Shown one piece after another: positions 44,731 to 54,341 of a stretch of DNA of 64,000 nt; the stretch's first letter is position 1, and each line of letters starts with the position of its first letter. Source of the stretch: Roseovarius sp. THAF9 (GTDB lineage Bacteria; Pseudomonadota; Alphaproteobacteria; Rhodobacterales; Rhodobacteraceae); assembly GCF_009363715.1 (NCBI RefSeq), contig NZ_CP045404.1, positions 248,001 to 312,000 of the forward strand. The letters run 5' to 3'. The translations under genes were made by a program, and so were the position numbers. A model generated the notes under the pieces. That model was not told the origin of the DNA, did no database searches, and worked only from the letters and a program-made list of their open reading frames with translations.

Positions 44731-45615
44731 TCACTTCCCGATGGCTTCCAGCACGGCTTCGCCCAGTCCTGCGGGGGATTCGGCGACGGTGATGCCGGCG
44801 GATTTCATCGCTTCGATCTTGTCGTCGGCGCCGCCTTTGCCGCCGGCGACGATGGCGCCGGCGTGGCCCATGCGGCGGCCCGGAGGCGCGGTGCGGCCTG
44901 CGATGAAGCCGGCGCAGGGTTTGGAGCGGCCCTTCTTGGCCTCGTCCTTCAGGAACTGCGCCGCGTCTTCCTCGGCGCTGCCGCCGATTTCGCCGATCAT
45001 GATGATGCTTTCGGTCTCGTCATCCGCGAGGAACCATTCCAGCACGTCGATATGCTCGGTGCCCTTGATGGGGTCGCCGCCGATGCCCACACAGGTCGAC
45101 TGGCCCAGGCCCACATCGGAGGTCTGCTTGACCGCCTCGTAGGTGAGCGTGCCGGAGCGCGAGACCACGCCGACCGATCCGCGCTTGTGGATGTGGCCGG
45201 GCATGATGCCGATCTTGCAGGCGTCGGGCGTGATGATGCCGGGGCAGTTGGGGCCGATCAGGGTCGAGCTGCTGCCCTCGAGCGCGCGCTTGACGCGCAT
45301 CATGTCCAGAACCGGGATGCCTTCGGTGATGCAGACGATCAGCGGGATCTCGGCGTCGATGGCTTCGAGGATCGAGTCGGCGGCGAAGGGCGGCGGCACG
45401 TAGATGACGGAGGCGTTGGCGCCGGTCTCGTGCATGGCCTCATGGACCGAGTTGAACACGGGCAGGTCCAGATGCGTCTGGCCGCCCTTGCCGGGGGTCA
45501 CGCCGCCGACCATCTGGGTGCCGTAGGCAATCGCCTGCTCGGTATGGAACGTGCCTTGGCTGCCGGTCAGGCCTTGGCAGATGACTTTGGTGTTTTCGTC
45601 GATGAGGACGGCCAT
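44731..45615 (-). CDS. sucD: Succinyl-CoA ligase alpha subunit
   Basis: SucD binds CoA and carries the phosphohistidine of the ADP/GDP-forming succinyl-CoA synthetase. The 294-residue protein starts [21 protein letters not shown], contains [13 protein letters not shown] and the active-site histidine in [16 protein letters not shown] (about residue 246). It lies downstream of sucC but is separated from it by an approximately 790 bp interval holding an exported-protein reading frame and hairpin repeats; usually sucC and sucD are adjacent. Confidence 0.97.
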   Translation of the reverse strand: MAVLIDENTKVICQGLTGSQGTFHTEQAIAYGTQMVGGVTPGKGGQTHLDLPVFNSVHEAMHETGANASVIYVPPPFAADSILEAIDAEIPLIVCITEGIPVLDMMRVKRALEGSSSTLIGPNCPGIITPDACKIGIMPGHIHKRGSVGVVSRSGTLTYEAVKQTSDVGLGQSTCVGIGGDPIKGTEHIDVLEWFLADDETESIIMIGEIGGSAEEDAAQFLKDEAKKGRSKPCAGFIAGRTAPPGRRMGHAGAIVAGGKGGADDKIEAMKSAGITVAESPAGLGEAVLEAIGK

Positions 45616-45677
45616 GATGAAGGCTCCTTACTTGAGTATTTTGTAGCCAGGCGACGGGCGCCCGGCGCTGCGGCGGC

Positions 45678-46403
45678 CTACATGACCACCATGAGTTGCG
45701 AGGTTCCATTTTCGATGCAGACGGGATCCTGACCGGCGATGCCTGCAGAAACCCACAGCACGTCCTCGCCTAGGACGGTCCAGAAGCCCGAGCAGGCCTC
45801 GTTCTGACCTTCCTGGCTGTCGATCTGGACGTTGCGGCCCTGCATGTCGCCGGGCATTGTCAGCCCGTCGGGGAAGAGTGTTTGCGTAAGCGCTCGCGCG
45901 GTCTGCAGCGCCTCGGACAGGCCGATCTGGTCGCTAGAGATGGCGCAGAACCGTTCCAGCGGCGTGGTCCGTAGCAAGATGGTCACGTCCGCGTCGCCCG
46001 GCGCGCTGTACCAGTGCAGGATTTCGGTTTCGCTCACCTGTTCGGGCTGATGCGAGAAGCCCGCCTCCACCAGCGCAGGGCCGATGTCGGAGGGATCGCC
46101 ATAGTCGGCAACGCACAGCCTGTAGGCCTCGTCAAAGCGGTCTTGCGTGGTTTGCGCGAGAGCCGGGGCGCCAAAGCAGGCCAGCGCAAGCCCAAACGCG
46201 CCGGCCCGGACCTGACGCGGTCCTATTGCCGGGCGGCGACCAATCCGGGACTCCGCTCGTGACGACGCCCGGGACTCCTCCCGTTCGGACCTTAGACGCT
46301 CCCCCGGAGCGTCTGCCGACTTTTTCGGACCGCTTTCTGCCCAGGGCTCCGCCCGTGATTGGGCAAAAAGGTCCCCCGGACCTTTTTCGAGACGCCCAAT
46401 CAC
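45678..46403 (-). CDS. Exported protein of unknown function; start uncertain
   Basis: The C-terminal 160 residues look real: a signal-like hydrophobic stretch ([16 protein letters not shown], about residues 68-84) is followed by a domain with three cysteines and motifs [30 protein letters not shown] and QNEACSGFW. The only ATG, GTG or TTG in frame before the signal is the GTG at 46401-46403, which overlaps the sucC stop. The first about 65 residues are encoded by hairpin repeats (46245-46403) and are Arg/Ser/Ala-rich. A non-canonical ATT or ATA start near 46230 is an alternative. The family is unknown. Confidence 0.55.
   Translation of the reverse strand: MIGRLEKGPGDLFAQSRAEPWAESGPKKSADAPGERLRSEREESRASSRAESRIGRRPAIGPRQVRAGAFGLALACFGAPALAQTTQDRFDEAYRLCVADYGDPSDIGPALVEAGFSHQPEQVSETEILHWYSAPGDADVTILLRTTPLERFCAISSDQIGLSEALQTARALTQTLFPDGLTMPGDMQGRNVQIDSQEGQNEACSGFWTVLGEDVLWVSAGIAGQDPVCIENGTSQLMVVM
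46245..46403. repeat. Cluster of palindromes and direct repeats between sucC and sucD
   Basis: The cluster contains a two-tier hairpin: outer arms GTGATTGGGC/GCCCAATCAC (46355-46364 with 46394-46403) and inner arms AAAAAGGTCC/GGACCTTTTT (46365-46374 with 46378-46387, loop CCC). A second hairpin is AGACGCTCC/GGAGCGTCT (46294-46302 with 46306-46314, loop CCC). Three degenerate direct repeats begin at 46245, 46269 and 46341 (CCGGGACTCCGCTCGTGA type). The sucC stop codon lies inside the outer arm. The inner hairpin has T-runs on both strands and could terminate or attenuate transcription before sucD. Confidence 0.8.
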
Positions 46404-47593
46404 CCCTTCACAGCCTTCACGATCTTCTGGGCGCCGTCCTTGAGGTCGTCGGCGGCGATCACGTCAACATCGGAGGTGTTGATGATCTCCTTGCCCTTCT
46501 CGACATTGGTGCCCTCGAGCCGGACCACGAGGGGGACCTGCAGCCCGACCTCTTTCACGGCCGCGACCACGCCCTCGGCGATCACGTCGCAGCGCATGAT
46601 GCCGCCGAAGATGTTCACCAGGATGCCCTTTACCTGCGGGTCGGAGGTGATGATCTTGAACGCCTCGGTCACCTTGTCCTTGGTGGCCCCGCCGCCCACG
46701 TCGAGGAAGTTCGCCGGCTCGGCGCCGTAAAGCTTGATGATGTCCATCGTCGCCATGGCCAGCCCCGCGCCGTTGACCATGCAGCCGATCTCGCCATCCA
46801 GCGCGATGTAGTTGAGGTCGTACTTGGACGCCTCCAGCTCCTTGGGGTCTTCCTCGGTCGTGTCGCGCAGCTCGGCGATGTCGGAGTGGCGGTAGACCGC
46901 GTTGGAGTCAAAGCCCATCTTGGCGTCGAGGCACTTCAGCTCGTTGCTTTCGGTGAGAATGAGCGGGTTGATCTCGAGCATCTCCATGTCCTTTTCCAGG
47001 AACATGTTGTAAAGCGTGCCCATCAGCTTGACGCATTGCTTCACCGCCGCGCCCTCGAGCTCGAGCATGAAGGCGATGCGGCGGCCATGAAACGGCTGGT
47101 AGCCGGTGGCGGGATCGACGCTCAGGCTGAGGATCTTCTCGGGCGTTTTCTCGGCCACTTCCTCGATGTCCATGCCGCCCTCGGTGGAGGCGACGAAGCT
47201 GACGCGGGAGGTCACCCGGTCCACCAGAAGCGCCAGGTAGAATTCCTTGGCGATGGCCGCGCCTTCCTCGATATAGATGCGGCCCACCTGCTTGCCGGCG
47301 TCGCCGGTCTGCTTGGTCACCAGCGTGCGGCCCAGCATCTTCTTGGCCTCCTCGGCGGCCTCGGAGACCGACTTGGTGATGCGCACGCCGCCCGCGTCGC
47401 CGGCGCCTGCCTCCTTGAAGGTGCCCTTGCCGCGGCCGCCCGCATGGATCTGCGCCTTGACCACCCAGACGGGGCCGTCAAGCTCCCCCGCCGCCGTCTT
47501 CGCCTCTTCCGCGCGCAAAACGACACGCCCGTCCGATACAGGCGCCCCGTAAGAGCGCAGCAAGGCCTTCGCCTGGTATTCATGGATGTTCAT
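46400..47593 (-). CDS. sucC: Succinyl-CoA ligase (ADP-forming) beta subunit
   Basis: SucC is the ATP-grasp subunit that forms succinyl-CoA or regenerates ADP to ATP. The 397-residue protein starts [16 protein letters not shown], includes [47 protein letters not shown] and [14 protein letters not shown]. All match the family. It is the first structural gene of the suc/odh transcript; two TGTGATCACA palindromes lie 107-145 bp upstream. Its stop codon sits inside a hairpin element. Confidence 0.97.
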   Translation of the reverse strand: MNIHEYQAKALLRSYGAPVSDGRVVLRAEEAKTAAGELDGPVWVVKAQIHAGGRGKGTFKEAGAGDAGGVRITKSVSEAAEEAKKMLGRTLVTKQTGDAGKQVGRIYIEEGAAIAKEFYLALLVDRVTSRVSFVASTEGGMDIEEVAEKTPEKILSLSVDPATGYQPFHGRRIAFMLELEGAAVKQCVKLMGTLYNMFLEKDMEMLEINPLILTESNELKCLDAKMGFDSNAVYRHSDIAELRDTTEEDPKELEASKYDLNYIALDGEIGCMVNGAGLAMATMDIIKLYGAEPANFLDVGGGATKDKVTEAFKIITSDPQVKGILVNIFGGIMRCDVIAEGVVAAVKEVGLQVPLVVRLEGTNVEKGKEIINTSDVDVIAADDLKDGAQKIVKAVKG

Positions 47594-47698
47594 GCGGATG
47601 TCCCATCTTTCTGTGCGTTTGCATCTGGTATAGCCATAGGATGAAGCGGGACTTAACCCCTTTTGTGCCCTGCTCCGCGATTTACAGCGAATTTCCGC

Positions 47699-47737
47699 TA
47701 TTTGTGATCACACGATTTTAAGCTGTGATCACAAATA
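47699..47737. promoter_or_regulatory. Paired TGTGATCACA operators upstream of sucC
   Basis: TGTGATCACA occurs at 47703-47712 and 47724-47733, 21 bp centre to centre. Together they form a perfect 14-bp inverted repeat, TATTTGTGATCACA and TGTGATCACAAATA, with an 11-bp spacer. The core GTGATCAC fits GntR-family operators (GT...AC). The pair is repeated in front of sdhC. The regulator is inferred, possibly an AkgR-like GntR protein. Confidence 0.75.
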
Positions 47738-47771
47738 AGCGCGTTGATATGCATCACGAATCGCGCCGGGA

Positions 47772-49289
47772 TCAGTTCAGGAAGAGCGCGAAGCTACCGG
47801 CGTTGCCGCCGGTCAGGCGCTGGAACGCCTGCCAGCTTTGCGCCGTGATCCGGGGGCCGCGGGCGGTGTAGGGCGTGGCGCCGATGCCGTGGATCCAGGC
47901 GATCGGATCGATCGGCGCGGGGTCGTCGACATAGGCCGTGACGTCGATGCCATGGCCCGAGGGCAGCAGCGGGTGCGGGATGAGAAGGCGGCCCTGAAGA
48001 ACGGCTTCGGCATCGGCGAGGATTGCCTGCCAGCCTGCCGCTACGCGCGGCGGGATCTCGACCCCCAGCGCGGAGGTCTGGGTGGCGTTGGGGATCCATT
48101 CGAGGTCGTCGTCGGTTTCCTGCGCGAGACGGTCCCAGAACCTGCGGTTATGGGCGATCATCGCCAGCCAGTCGGCATGGGCGGCACGGATGAGGTCGGC
48201 ATCGGGTTGTTGTTCGAGCGCGGACAGGATCACGTAGAGCGCGTCGATCGAGGCCATCTGGCTGCGGGCCATGCGTTGGATCTGGCCGTCGTCTTTTGTG
48301 TCGAGTTTGGCTTTAGCCGAGCGGATCTCGTTCCGGATCAGGGCGCGGGCCTGGTTTGCCTCGCGTTGCTGCGGCCGGAGGGTGGCCATCTCGTCACTAA
48401 GCTCTTGTATCCGGGTCTCGATACGGGCGATTTCCGCGTCGTCTGTGGCCTCGGTACGTTGCCGGAACAGACCGTTCTGCTCGTCTGAGAGCGGGGCCAT
48501 CTGCGCGGCGATGGCATCTACGCGTTTTTGAATTTGCTGCTGCTCGGCCTCGAGCGCCTCGATCTCGGCGGCCAGCGCCTCCGGGTCGTAGTGGTTCGGG
48601 ATCTCGGGCGCGTCGGCGAGCGCGTCACGGGCGGCGCCGAGGTCGCGCAGGATCGGGGCGGGATCGAAAGCGAGGAAGAGGTTGCCGAAGCCCGAGAGCA
48701 TGTGGGTGTAGGCGGTCAGCCAGGCATGATCGGCCTCGTCGAAGCGGATGATGAGCGGCGCGGCGTCTTCGCTGGCGCGCTCGAACGCGCGCAGGGCCTG
48801 CCGGTCGAGGACAACGGGGCCGAGGATCTGGGCGGCGTCCTCGCCCCGGTCGCGGGCGCCGTTGCCGTTCACGTCGAACCAGATGTCGGTGAGGGTCAGG
48901 GTGAAGGGAGTGATGCCTGACCCTTCGGCCGTGGCGAGGGTGGCGCGGGCGGTCTGCATGTCGGTGACGAACTGCACCATGATTTTGCTGAACGTTTCCG
49001 GGCCGGAGGGTTGTGGCGTGGGGTTGGGAACGAGCGCCCAGCCGAAGCGCAGGACGGGCAGCATTCGGTTGTCCTGCCAGAGTCCGTAGTCGTAGCGCGA
49101 CTGCAGGGTCTGTTCGACGCCGCGCAGGGTTTGCAGCATCCCCAGCTCGAAGCCGTTGGCGACGGCATCCTGCGACAGGTGATCGATGCGGGCCTGCAGC
49201 CCGTCCTGTGCAAGGGTCGGTGCGGTCTGGGCCGTGGCGGTGGTGCCGCAGAGGGCGAGGCAGACAGACAGAGCGAAACGGAAATTCAT
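47772..49289 (-). CDS. Exported coiled-coil protein with an EF-hand-like loop, unknown function
   Basis: The 505-residue product has a signal peptide (MNFRFALSVCLALCGTTATA, cleavage near residue 20). A single EF-hand-like loop DVNGNGARDRGE (residues 139-150, with ligands at 1, 3, 5, 9 and 12) suggests calcium binding. Residues about 235-340 are a strong coiled coil rich in Glu, Gln and Ala. The C-terminal part is globular-looking with PHPLLPSGHGIDVTAYVDDP and IDPIAWIHGIGATPYTARGP. I recognise no family. It lies between mdh and sucC on the same strand, behind a good mdh terminator, so it probably has its own promoter. Confidence 0.8.
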   Translation of the reverse strand: MNFRFALSVCLALCGTTATAQTAPTLAQDGLQARIDHLSQDAVANGFELGMLQTLRGVEQTLQSRYDYGLWQDNRMLPVLRFGWALVPNPTPQPSGPETFSKIMVQFVTDMQTARATLATAEGSGITPFTLTLTDIWFDVNGNGARDRGEDAAQILGPVVLDRQALRAFERASEDAAPLIIRFDEADHAWLTAYTHMLSGFGNLFLAFDPAPILRDLGAARDALADAPEIPNHYDPEALAAEIEALEAEQQQIQKRVDAIAAQMAPLSDEQNGLFRQRTEATDDAEIARIETRIQELSDEMATLRPQQREANQARALIRNEIRSAKAKLDTKDDGQIQRMARSQMASIDALYVILSALEQQPDADLIRAAHADWLAMIAHNRRFWDRLAQETDDDLEWIPNATQTSALGVEIPPRVAAGWQAILADAEAVLQGRLLIPHPLLPSGHGIDVTAYVDDPAPIDPIAWIHGIGATPYTARGPRITAQSWQAFQRLTGGNAGSFALFLN

Positions 49290-49303
49290 GGTAGCAATCC
49301 TGC

Positions 49304-49339
49304 AAAAGAAAACGCGCGGGCCTGTGTGGTCCGCGCGTT
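49304..49339 (-). terminator. Rho-independent terminator of mdh
   Basis: On the minus strand AACGCGCGG (49331-49339) pairs with CCGCGCGTT (49311-49319) and is followed by TTCTTTT. It starts 25 bases after the mdh stop. This is the clearest intrinsic terminator in the TCA region, and it separates mdh from the downstream 505-residue gene. Confidence 0.8.
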
Positions 49340-49364
49340 CAGAGTACAGGCTTTGGGCCGGGGT

Positions 49365-50471
<1,107 letters not shown>

Positions 50472-50572
50472 TTAGTGTCGCGCGGTGATGGTGGCGGGGG
50501 TGCATCGAATTGCACGCGCCCCGTAAGGCTGGTGGCGAATCTTGTGCGCGGGCGGCCCCCGCCCGCGCCGCG

Positions 50573-50875
50573 TCAGGCGTCGTCGCCCTCGACCGGCAGC
50601 GCCTCGGCCAACGTCTCGAACGACTGGCCGCTGGCGACAAGGCAGGTCATGCCATGGACGGACGTCACGGTAATCGTCCAGGTGCCGGTCTCGGAGGAGG
50701 CGAACACCTCGACCACCGCATTGTTGGCGCCGAGGCCCATGGACTGGCGCGACTCGCCGTATTTGGAGGTCAGCCGGTCGACGACCGCATCGCGCGGCGC
50801 GCAGTTCGCAGCGTAAGCGGGACCGGACAGACCCGTGGCCACGAGCGTGGCAATCATCATCAGTGTGGTCTTCAT
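50573..50875 (-). CDS. Small exported protein of unknown function (100 aa)
   Basis: The product has a signal peptide (MKTTLMMIATLVATGLSGPAYAA, cleavage near residue 22) and a mature part of about 78 residues. Two cysteines (ANCAPRD and GMTCLV) could form a disulfide. Segments include DAVVDRLTSKYGESRQSMGL and TGTWTITVTSVHGMTCLVASGQSFE, a pattern often seen in small Rhodobacteraceae periplasmic proteins. It lies 245 bp upstream of mdh on the same strand and is divergent from mcl2. Confidence 0.75.
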   Translation of the reverse strand: MKTTLMMIATLVATGLSGPAYAANCAPRDAVVDRLTSKYGESRQSMGLGANNAVVEVFASSETGTWTITVTSVHGMTCLVASGQSFETLAEALPVEGDDA

Positions 50876-51091
50876 CGTCTTACCCTTTCAGCTATGGGTC
50901 CCTGCCGTTTTTCTGGTGCAGACAGCGTGGGGGCGACCGTATCAAGCCAAGGTTAATGGACCGTTCGCGGCGCTCGGGAGGGGCGCGGAACAGGCCCATT
51001 TCTGCATCGCGGCGAGAAAGGCCTTGAACTTTCGTTCCAAAAATGGCGAATTCCCGCGCAAGAAAATTTCGACCAGACAGCGGGGCACGCC

Positions 51092-51955
51092 ATGGACCTG
51101 ACCACCCATCCTTACCGATCCGTTCTTTATATTCCCGGCTCGAAGGAAAGGGCGCTGGACAAGGCGCGCACCCTGCCCACCGACGCGATCATCTTCGACC
51201 TGGAGGATGCCGTGGCGCCCGATGCCAAGGCCGAGGCGCGTCAGACGCTGGCTCAGGCGTTGAGCGACGGGGGCTATGGCAACCGTGTGAAGGTCGTGCG
51301 GATCAACGCGCTGACCACCGAGTGGGGGTTCGAGGATGCGCGCGTGCTGGGCGATGCGGGGGCGGATGTGATCCTGCAGCCCAAGGTCAATACCTATGCG
51401 GATGTCGATAACCTGTCGGACCTGATCGGCACCGAGATCCCGATCTGGACGATGATGGAAACGCCCGCCAGCGTGTTCAACGCCCGCGAGATCGCGGCGC
51501 ATCGGCAGGTGACGGGGCTGGTGGCCGGCACGAACGACCTGACCAAGGAACTGGGCTGTCGGTTCCGCGCCGACCGGATGCCGTTGCTGGCATCTTTGCA
51601 GATGATCGTGATGGCGGCGCGGGCGGCGCGCGGCGTGGTGGCGCTGGATGGTGTCTATAATCGCTTTCGGGATGGCGACGGTCTGAAATCGGAATGCGAG
51701 CATGGCCGCGATCTGGGGTTCGATGGCAAGACGCTGATCCATCCTGACCAGATCGAGATTGCCAACACGGCGTTTGCGCCCACGCAGTTCGAGATCGACA
51801 TGGCCGTGCGCCAGATCGAGGCATTCGAGGAGAGCAAGAAGCAGGGGCAGGGGATTGCCGTCGTGGACGGGCAGATTGTGGAAAACCTGCATGTCGTCGC
51901 GGCGCAGCGGACGCTGGCCAAGGCCGAGGCGATTGCGCAGATGGCGGCGGAGTAG
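51092..51955 (+). CDS. mcl2: (3S)-malyl-CoA thioesterase / CitE-like lyase of the ethylmalonyl-CoA pathway
   Basis: The 287-residue TIM-barrel protein belongs to the HpcH/HpaI-CitE group. Motifs are YRSVLYIPGSKERALDKA, the metal-site IIFDLEDAVAPDAK, WTMMETPASVFNA and GKTLIHPDQIEIAN. In Rhodobacter the Mcl2 paralogue hydrolyses (S)-malyl-CoA to malate. The mch neighbour three genes downstream makes the pathway assignment likely, but a malyl-CoA/citramalyl-CoA lyase role cannot be separated from sequence alone. It heads the mcl2-nnrU-like-DUF1737-mch operon. Confidence 0.82.
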   Translation: MDLTTHPYRSVLYIPGSKERALDKARTLPTDAIIFDLEDAVAPDAKAEARQTLAQALSDGGYGNRVKVVRINALTTEWGFEDARVLGDAGADVILQPKVNTYADVDNLSDLIGTEIPIWTMMETPASVFNAREIAAHRQVTGLVAGTNDLTKELGCRFRADRMPLLASLQMIVMAARAARGVVALDGVYNRFRDGDGLKSECEHGRDLGFDGKTLIHPDQIEIANTAFAPTQFEIDMAVRQIEAFEESKKQGQGIAVVDGQIVENLHVVAAQRTLAKAEAIAQMAAE

Positions 51956-51958
51956 ATC

Positions 51959-52504
51959 ATGGGATTGCTGATCGCAGGCGTGCTGCTTTGGTCCGTGGCG
52001 CATTTGTTCAAACGGATCGCGCCGGGGCCAAGGGCAGCGATGGGCAATGCGGGCAAGGCGGTGATCGCCGTGGTGCTGCTGGTCAGCATCTGGATGATGA
52101 CCAAGGGCTACCAGGCGGCGGATGGCGCGTTCTTCTGGGGGCGGCACCCGATGACGGTGGGGATCAACAACCTGCTGATGCTGCTGTCGGTCTACATGTT
52201 CGCGGCCTCCGGCATGAAAACGGCGCTGGCACGCAAGATGCGGCATCCGATGCTGGGCGCGGTCAAGGTCTGGGCGCTGGCGCACCTGTTGGTGAATGGC
52301 GATGTGCCGTCCTTCATCCTGTTCGGCGGGCTGCTGGCCTGGGCAATGGTCGAGATGATCGTGATCAACAAGTCGCAGCCGGAGTGGGTGCGCCCCGACC
52401 CGGCGCCGAAATCCAAGGAAATCGCCGCGGCGGTGGGCAGTGTCGTGGTCTACGGCCTGATCGTGGCCGTGCATTACTGGCTGGGCTATCCGGCCTTTGG
52501 GTGA
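51959..52504 (+). CDS. NnrU-family membrane protein
   Basis: The 181-residue protein has about five membrane spans and the motif GRHPMTVGINNLLMLLSVYM characteristic of NnrU, a protein first linked to denitrification but also related to zeta-carotene isomerase. No nitrogen-oxide or carotenoid genes are nearby. It begins 3 bases after the mcl2 stop and is followed by a DUF1737 gene. The function in this context is unknown. Confidence 0.85.
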   Translation: MGLLIAGVLLWSVAHLFKRIAPGPRAAMGNAGKAVIAVVLLVSIWMMTKGYQAADGAFFWGRHPMTVGINNLLMLLSVYMFAASGMKTALARKMRHPMLGAVKVWALAHLLVNGDVPSFILFGGLLAWAMVEMIVINKSQPEWVRPDPAPKSKEIAAAVGSVVVYGLIVAVHYWLGYPAFG

Positions 52505-52508
52505 GCGT

Positions 52509-52712
52509 ATGAAACTTTATCGATTCCTCTCGGCCGATGACACGTCGGCCTTTTGCCACAAGGTGACCGAGGCGTTGAACAAGGGGTGGGAGCTGCATGG
52601 CAGCCCGACCTATGCGTTCGACGCGGCCAATGGCGTGATGCGTTGTGGGCAGGCCGTGGTGAAAGAGGCCGAGGGCGACTACAGCCCCGAGATCAAGCTG
52701 GGAGAGCAGTGA
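52509..52712 (+). CDS. DUF1737-family small protein
   Basis: The 67-residue product MKLYRFLSADDTSAFCHKVTEALNKGWELHGSPTYAF matches DUF1737, a short domain with a W-x-L-x-G-x-P core found alone or fused to other domains. The function is unknown. The start is the ATG at 52509, 4 bases after the NnrU-like stop; the gene ends 2 bases before the mch start codon. Confidence 0.85.
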   Translation: MKLYRFLSADDTSAFCHKVTEALNKGWELHGSPTYAFDAANGVMRCGQAVVKEAEGDYSPEIKLGEQ

Positions 52713-52714
52713 GC

Positions 52715-53746
52715 ATGGCCAAGACCAATCCGGGGCGTTTTTTCGAGGATTACACCGTTGGTGACGTGATCCCGCATGCGGTGCCGCGCACTGTGTCGGG
52801 GGGCGAGCGGGCGCTCTATCATGCGCTCTACCCGGCGCGCCACGCGCTTTATTCCTCGGACGAGTTTGCGCGCGCCTGCGGCCTGCCCGCCAGCCCGATT
52901 GACGATCTGGCGGCGTTTCACATCGTCTTTGGCAAGAGCGTGCCGGATATCTCGCTGAACGCTGTGGCGAATTTGGGCTATGCCGAGGCACGGTGGCTGC
53001 GGCCGGTCTATGCGGGCGACACGCTGCGCGCGGAGTCCGAGGTGATCGGGGTTAAGCAGACATCGAGTGGCAAGACCGGGATTGTCTGGGTGCGCACGAC
53101 GGGCCTGAACCAGCAGGACCTGCCGGTCATGGAGTTCGTGCGCTGGGTGATGGTGCGGAAAAAGGACGTGGAGGCGCCCGCGCCCGAGCCGGTGGTGCCC
53201 GACACCGCGCCGCATGTGGCCCCCGAGGACCTGGTGATCCCGGCGGGGCTGGATTTTTCGAACTACGATTTGACGCTGGCGGGCGAGCCGCATCGCTGGG
53301 GCGACTACGAGGTTGGCGAGACGATCGATCACGTCGACGGCGTGACCATCGAGGAAGCCGAGCACATGATGGCGACGCGCCTGTGGCAGAACACGTCGAA
53401 GACCCATTTCGACGTGACCCCGCGCGAGGATGGCAAGCGCTTGATCTATGGCGGGCATGTTATTTCCATGGCCCGCGCGCTGAGCTTCAACGGGCTGGCC
53501 AACGCGCAGATGATCGCGGCGATCAATGCGGGCAGCCACGTGAACCCGTGCTTTGCCGGGGATACCGTGCGGGCGTGGTCCGAGGTGCTGGACCGCGCCG
53601 AGACCGCGGTGCCGGGCATCGGTGCGCTGCGGTTGCGGCTGGTGGCCACCAAGGGTGGCGAGGCGTTCAGCCTGCGCGGCGAGGATGGCAAGTACCTGCC
53701 CCATGTCCTGCTGGACCTGGATTACTGGGCGCTGATGCCGATCTGA
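52715..53746 (+). CDS. mch: Mesaconyl-CoA hydratase (beta-methylmalyl-CoA dehydratase)
   Basis: Mch interconverts mesaconyl-C1-CoA and beta-methylmalyl-CoA in the ethylmalonyl-CoA pathway. The 343-residue protein is a double hot-dog MaoC-type dehydratase: MAKTNPGRFFEDYTVGDVIPHAVPRTV, LAAFHIVFGKSVPDISLNAVANLGYA, and a second half with HRWGDYEVGETIDHVDGVTIEEAEH and NTSKTHFD. Length and architecture match characterised Mch enzymes. The ATG at 52715 is preceded by GGAGAGCAG. Its position with mcl2 supports the assignment. Confidence 0.9.
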   Translation: MAKTNPGRFFEDYTVGDVIPHAVPRTVSGGERALYHALYPARHALYSSDEFARACGLPASPIDDLAAFHIVFGKSVPDISLNAVANLGYAEARWLRPVYAGDTLRAESEVIGVKQTSSGKTGIVWVRTTGLNQQDLPVMEFVRWVMVRKKDVEAPAPEPVVPDTAPHVAPEDLVIPAGLDFSNYDLTLAGEPHRWGDYEVGETIDHVDGVTIEEAEHMMATRLWQNTSKTHFDVTPREDGKRLIYGGHVISMARALSFNGLANAQMIAAINAGSHVNPCFAGDTVRAWSEVLDRAETAVPGIGALRLRLVATKGGEAFSLRGEDGKYLPHVLLDLDYWALMPI

Positions 53747-53818
53747 GGCACGGAGCGGCGTTTTCGGTTTGTTAACACGTCGCTTGTAGCCTTCTTTCCC
53801 GTGCGAAAGGAGGTTGCA

Positions 53819-54262
53819 ATGCCTGATCCAACGCCTCTCGAGGGCCCGCGGCTGCGGTGCCTCGTCCTCGAAGACAGTGCCCATGACCAGGAGATGATCC
53901 GCCGCGCCATGCGCGGGGCGCGGGTGGAGGCCGAGATCGATTTCGTCTCGACCATCGAAACCGCGCGCAAGGCGCTGTCGCAATCCCGCTATTCCGCCAT
54001 CCTGTGCGACAACAGCGTGCCCGATGGCTCGGGCAGCGAGTTTGCCGGTGAACTGGCCGGTGAGCCGGAGCTGTCGGACGTGCCGATCGTGATCGTGTCG
54101 GGCTGGCCGTCACCGTTCATGTGGGACAAGGCCCGCGCGGCGGGCCTGTGCGTGATCGACAAGACCGATGACCCGATGCGCAAATTGCGTGATTTCTTCC
54201 GCGAGAGCGTGGGCGACATGATTACACAACGCGTGGCGGGGCCGATGCGCCGCAGCGCCTGA
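53819..54262 (+). CDS. Single-domain response regulator (receiver only)
   Basis: The 147-residue protein is a CheY-like receiver domain with acidic pair Glu18-Asp19 (LVLEDS), phosphoacceptor Asp64 (ILCDNSVPDGSG), the serine of VSGWP and the lysine of IDKTDD. No output domain is present, so it acts by protein interaction. The start is the ATG at 53819, preceded by a near-perfect AAAGGAGGT; a GTG 18 bases earlier is less likely. No histidine kinase is adjacent. It sits between mch and the DUF1194 gene. Confidence 0.9.
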   Translation: MPDPTPLEGPRLRCLVLEDSAHDQEMIRRAMRGARVEAEIDFVSTIETARKALSQSRYSAILCDNSVPDGSGSEFAGELAGEPELSDVPIVIVSGWPSPFMWDKARAAGLCVIDKTDDPMRKLRDFFRESVGDMITQRVAGPMRRSA

Positions 54263-54341
54263 AGGCAGGCCAACGCGAATGTGCGCGGCGCGCTGAACGG
54301 TTTTTCTGGGCAGCGACAGCGGTTCGGCGCATGCTGTCGGC

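Noticed and set aside
51959..52504. A denitrification locus based on the NnrU-like gene
   Set aside because: No nir, nor, nos or nnrR/nnrS genes are present; the neighbours belong to the ethylmalonyl-CoA pathway.
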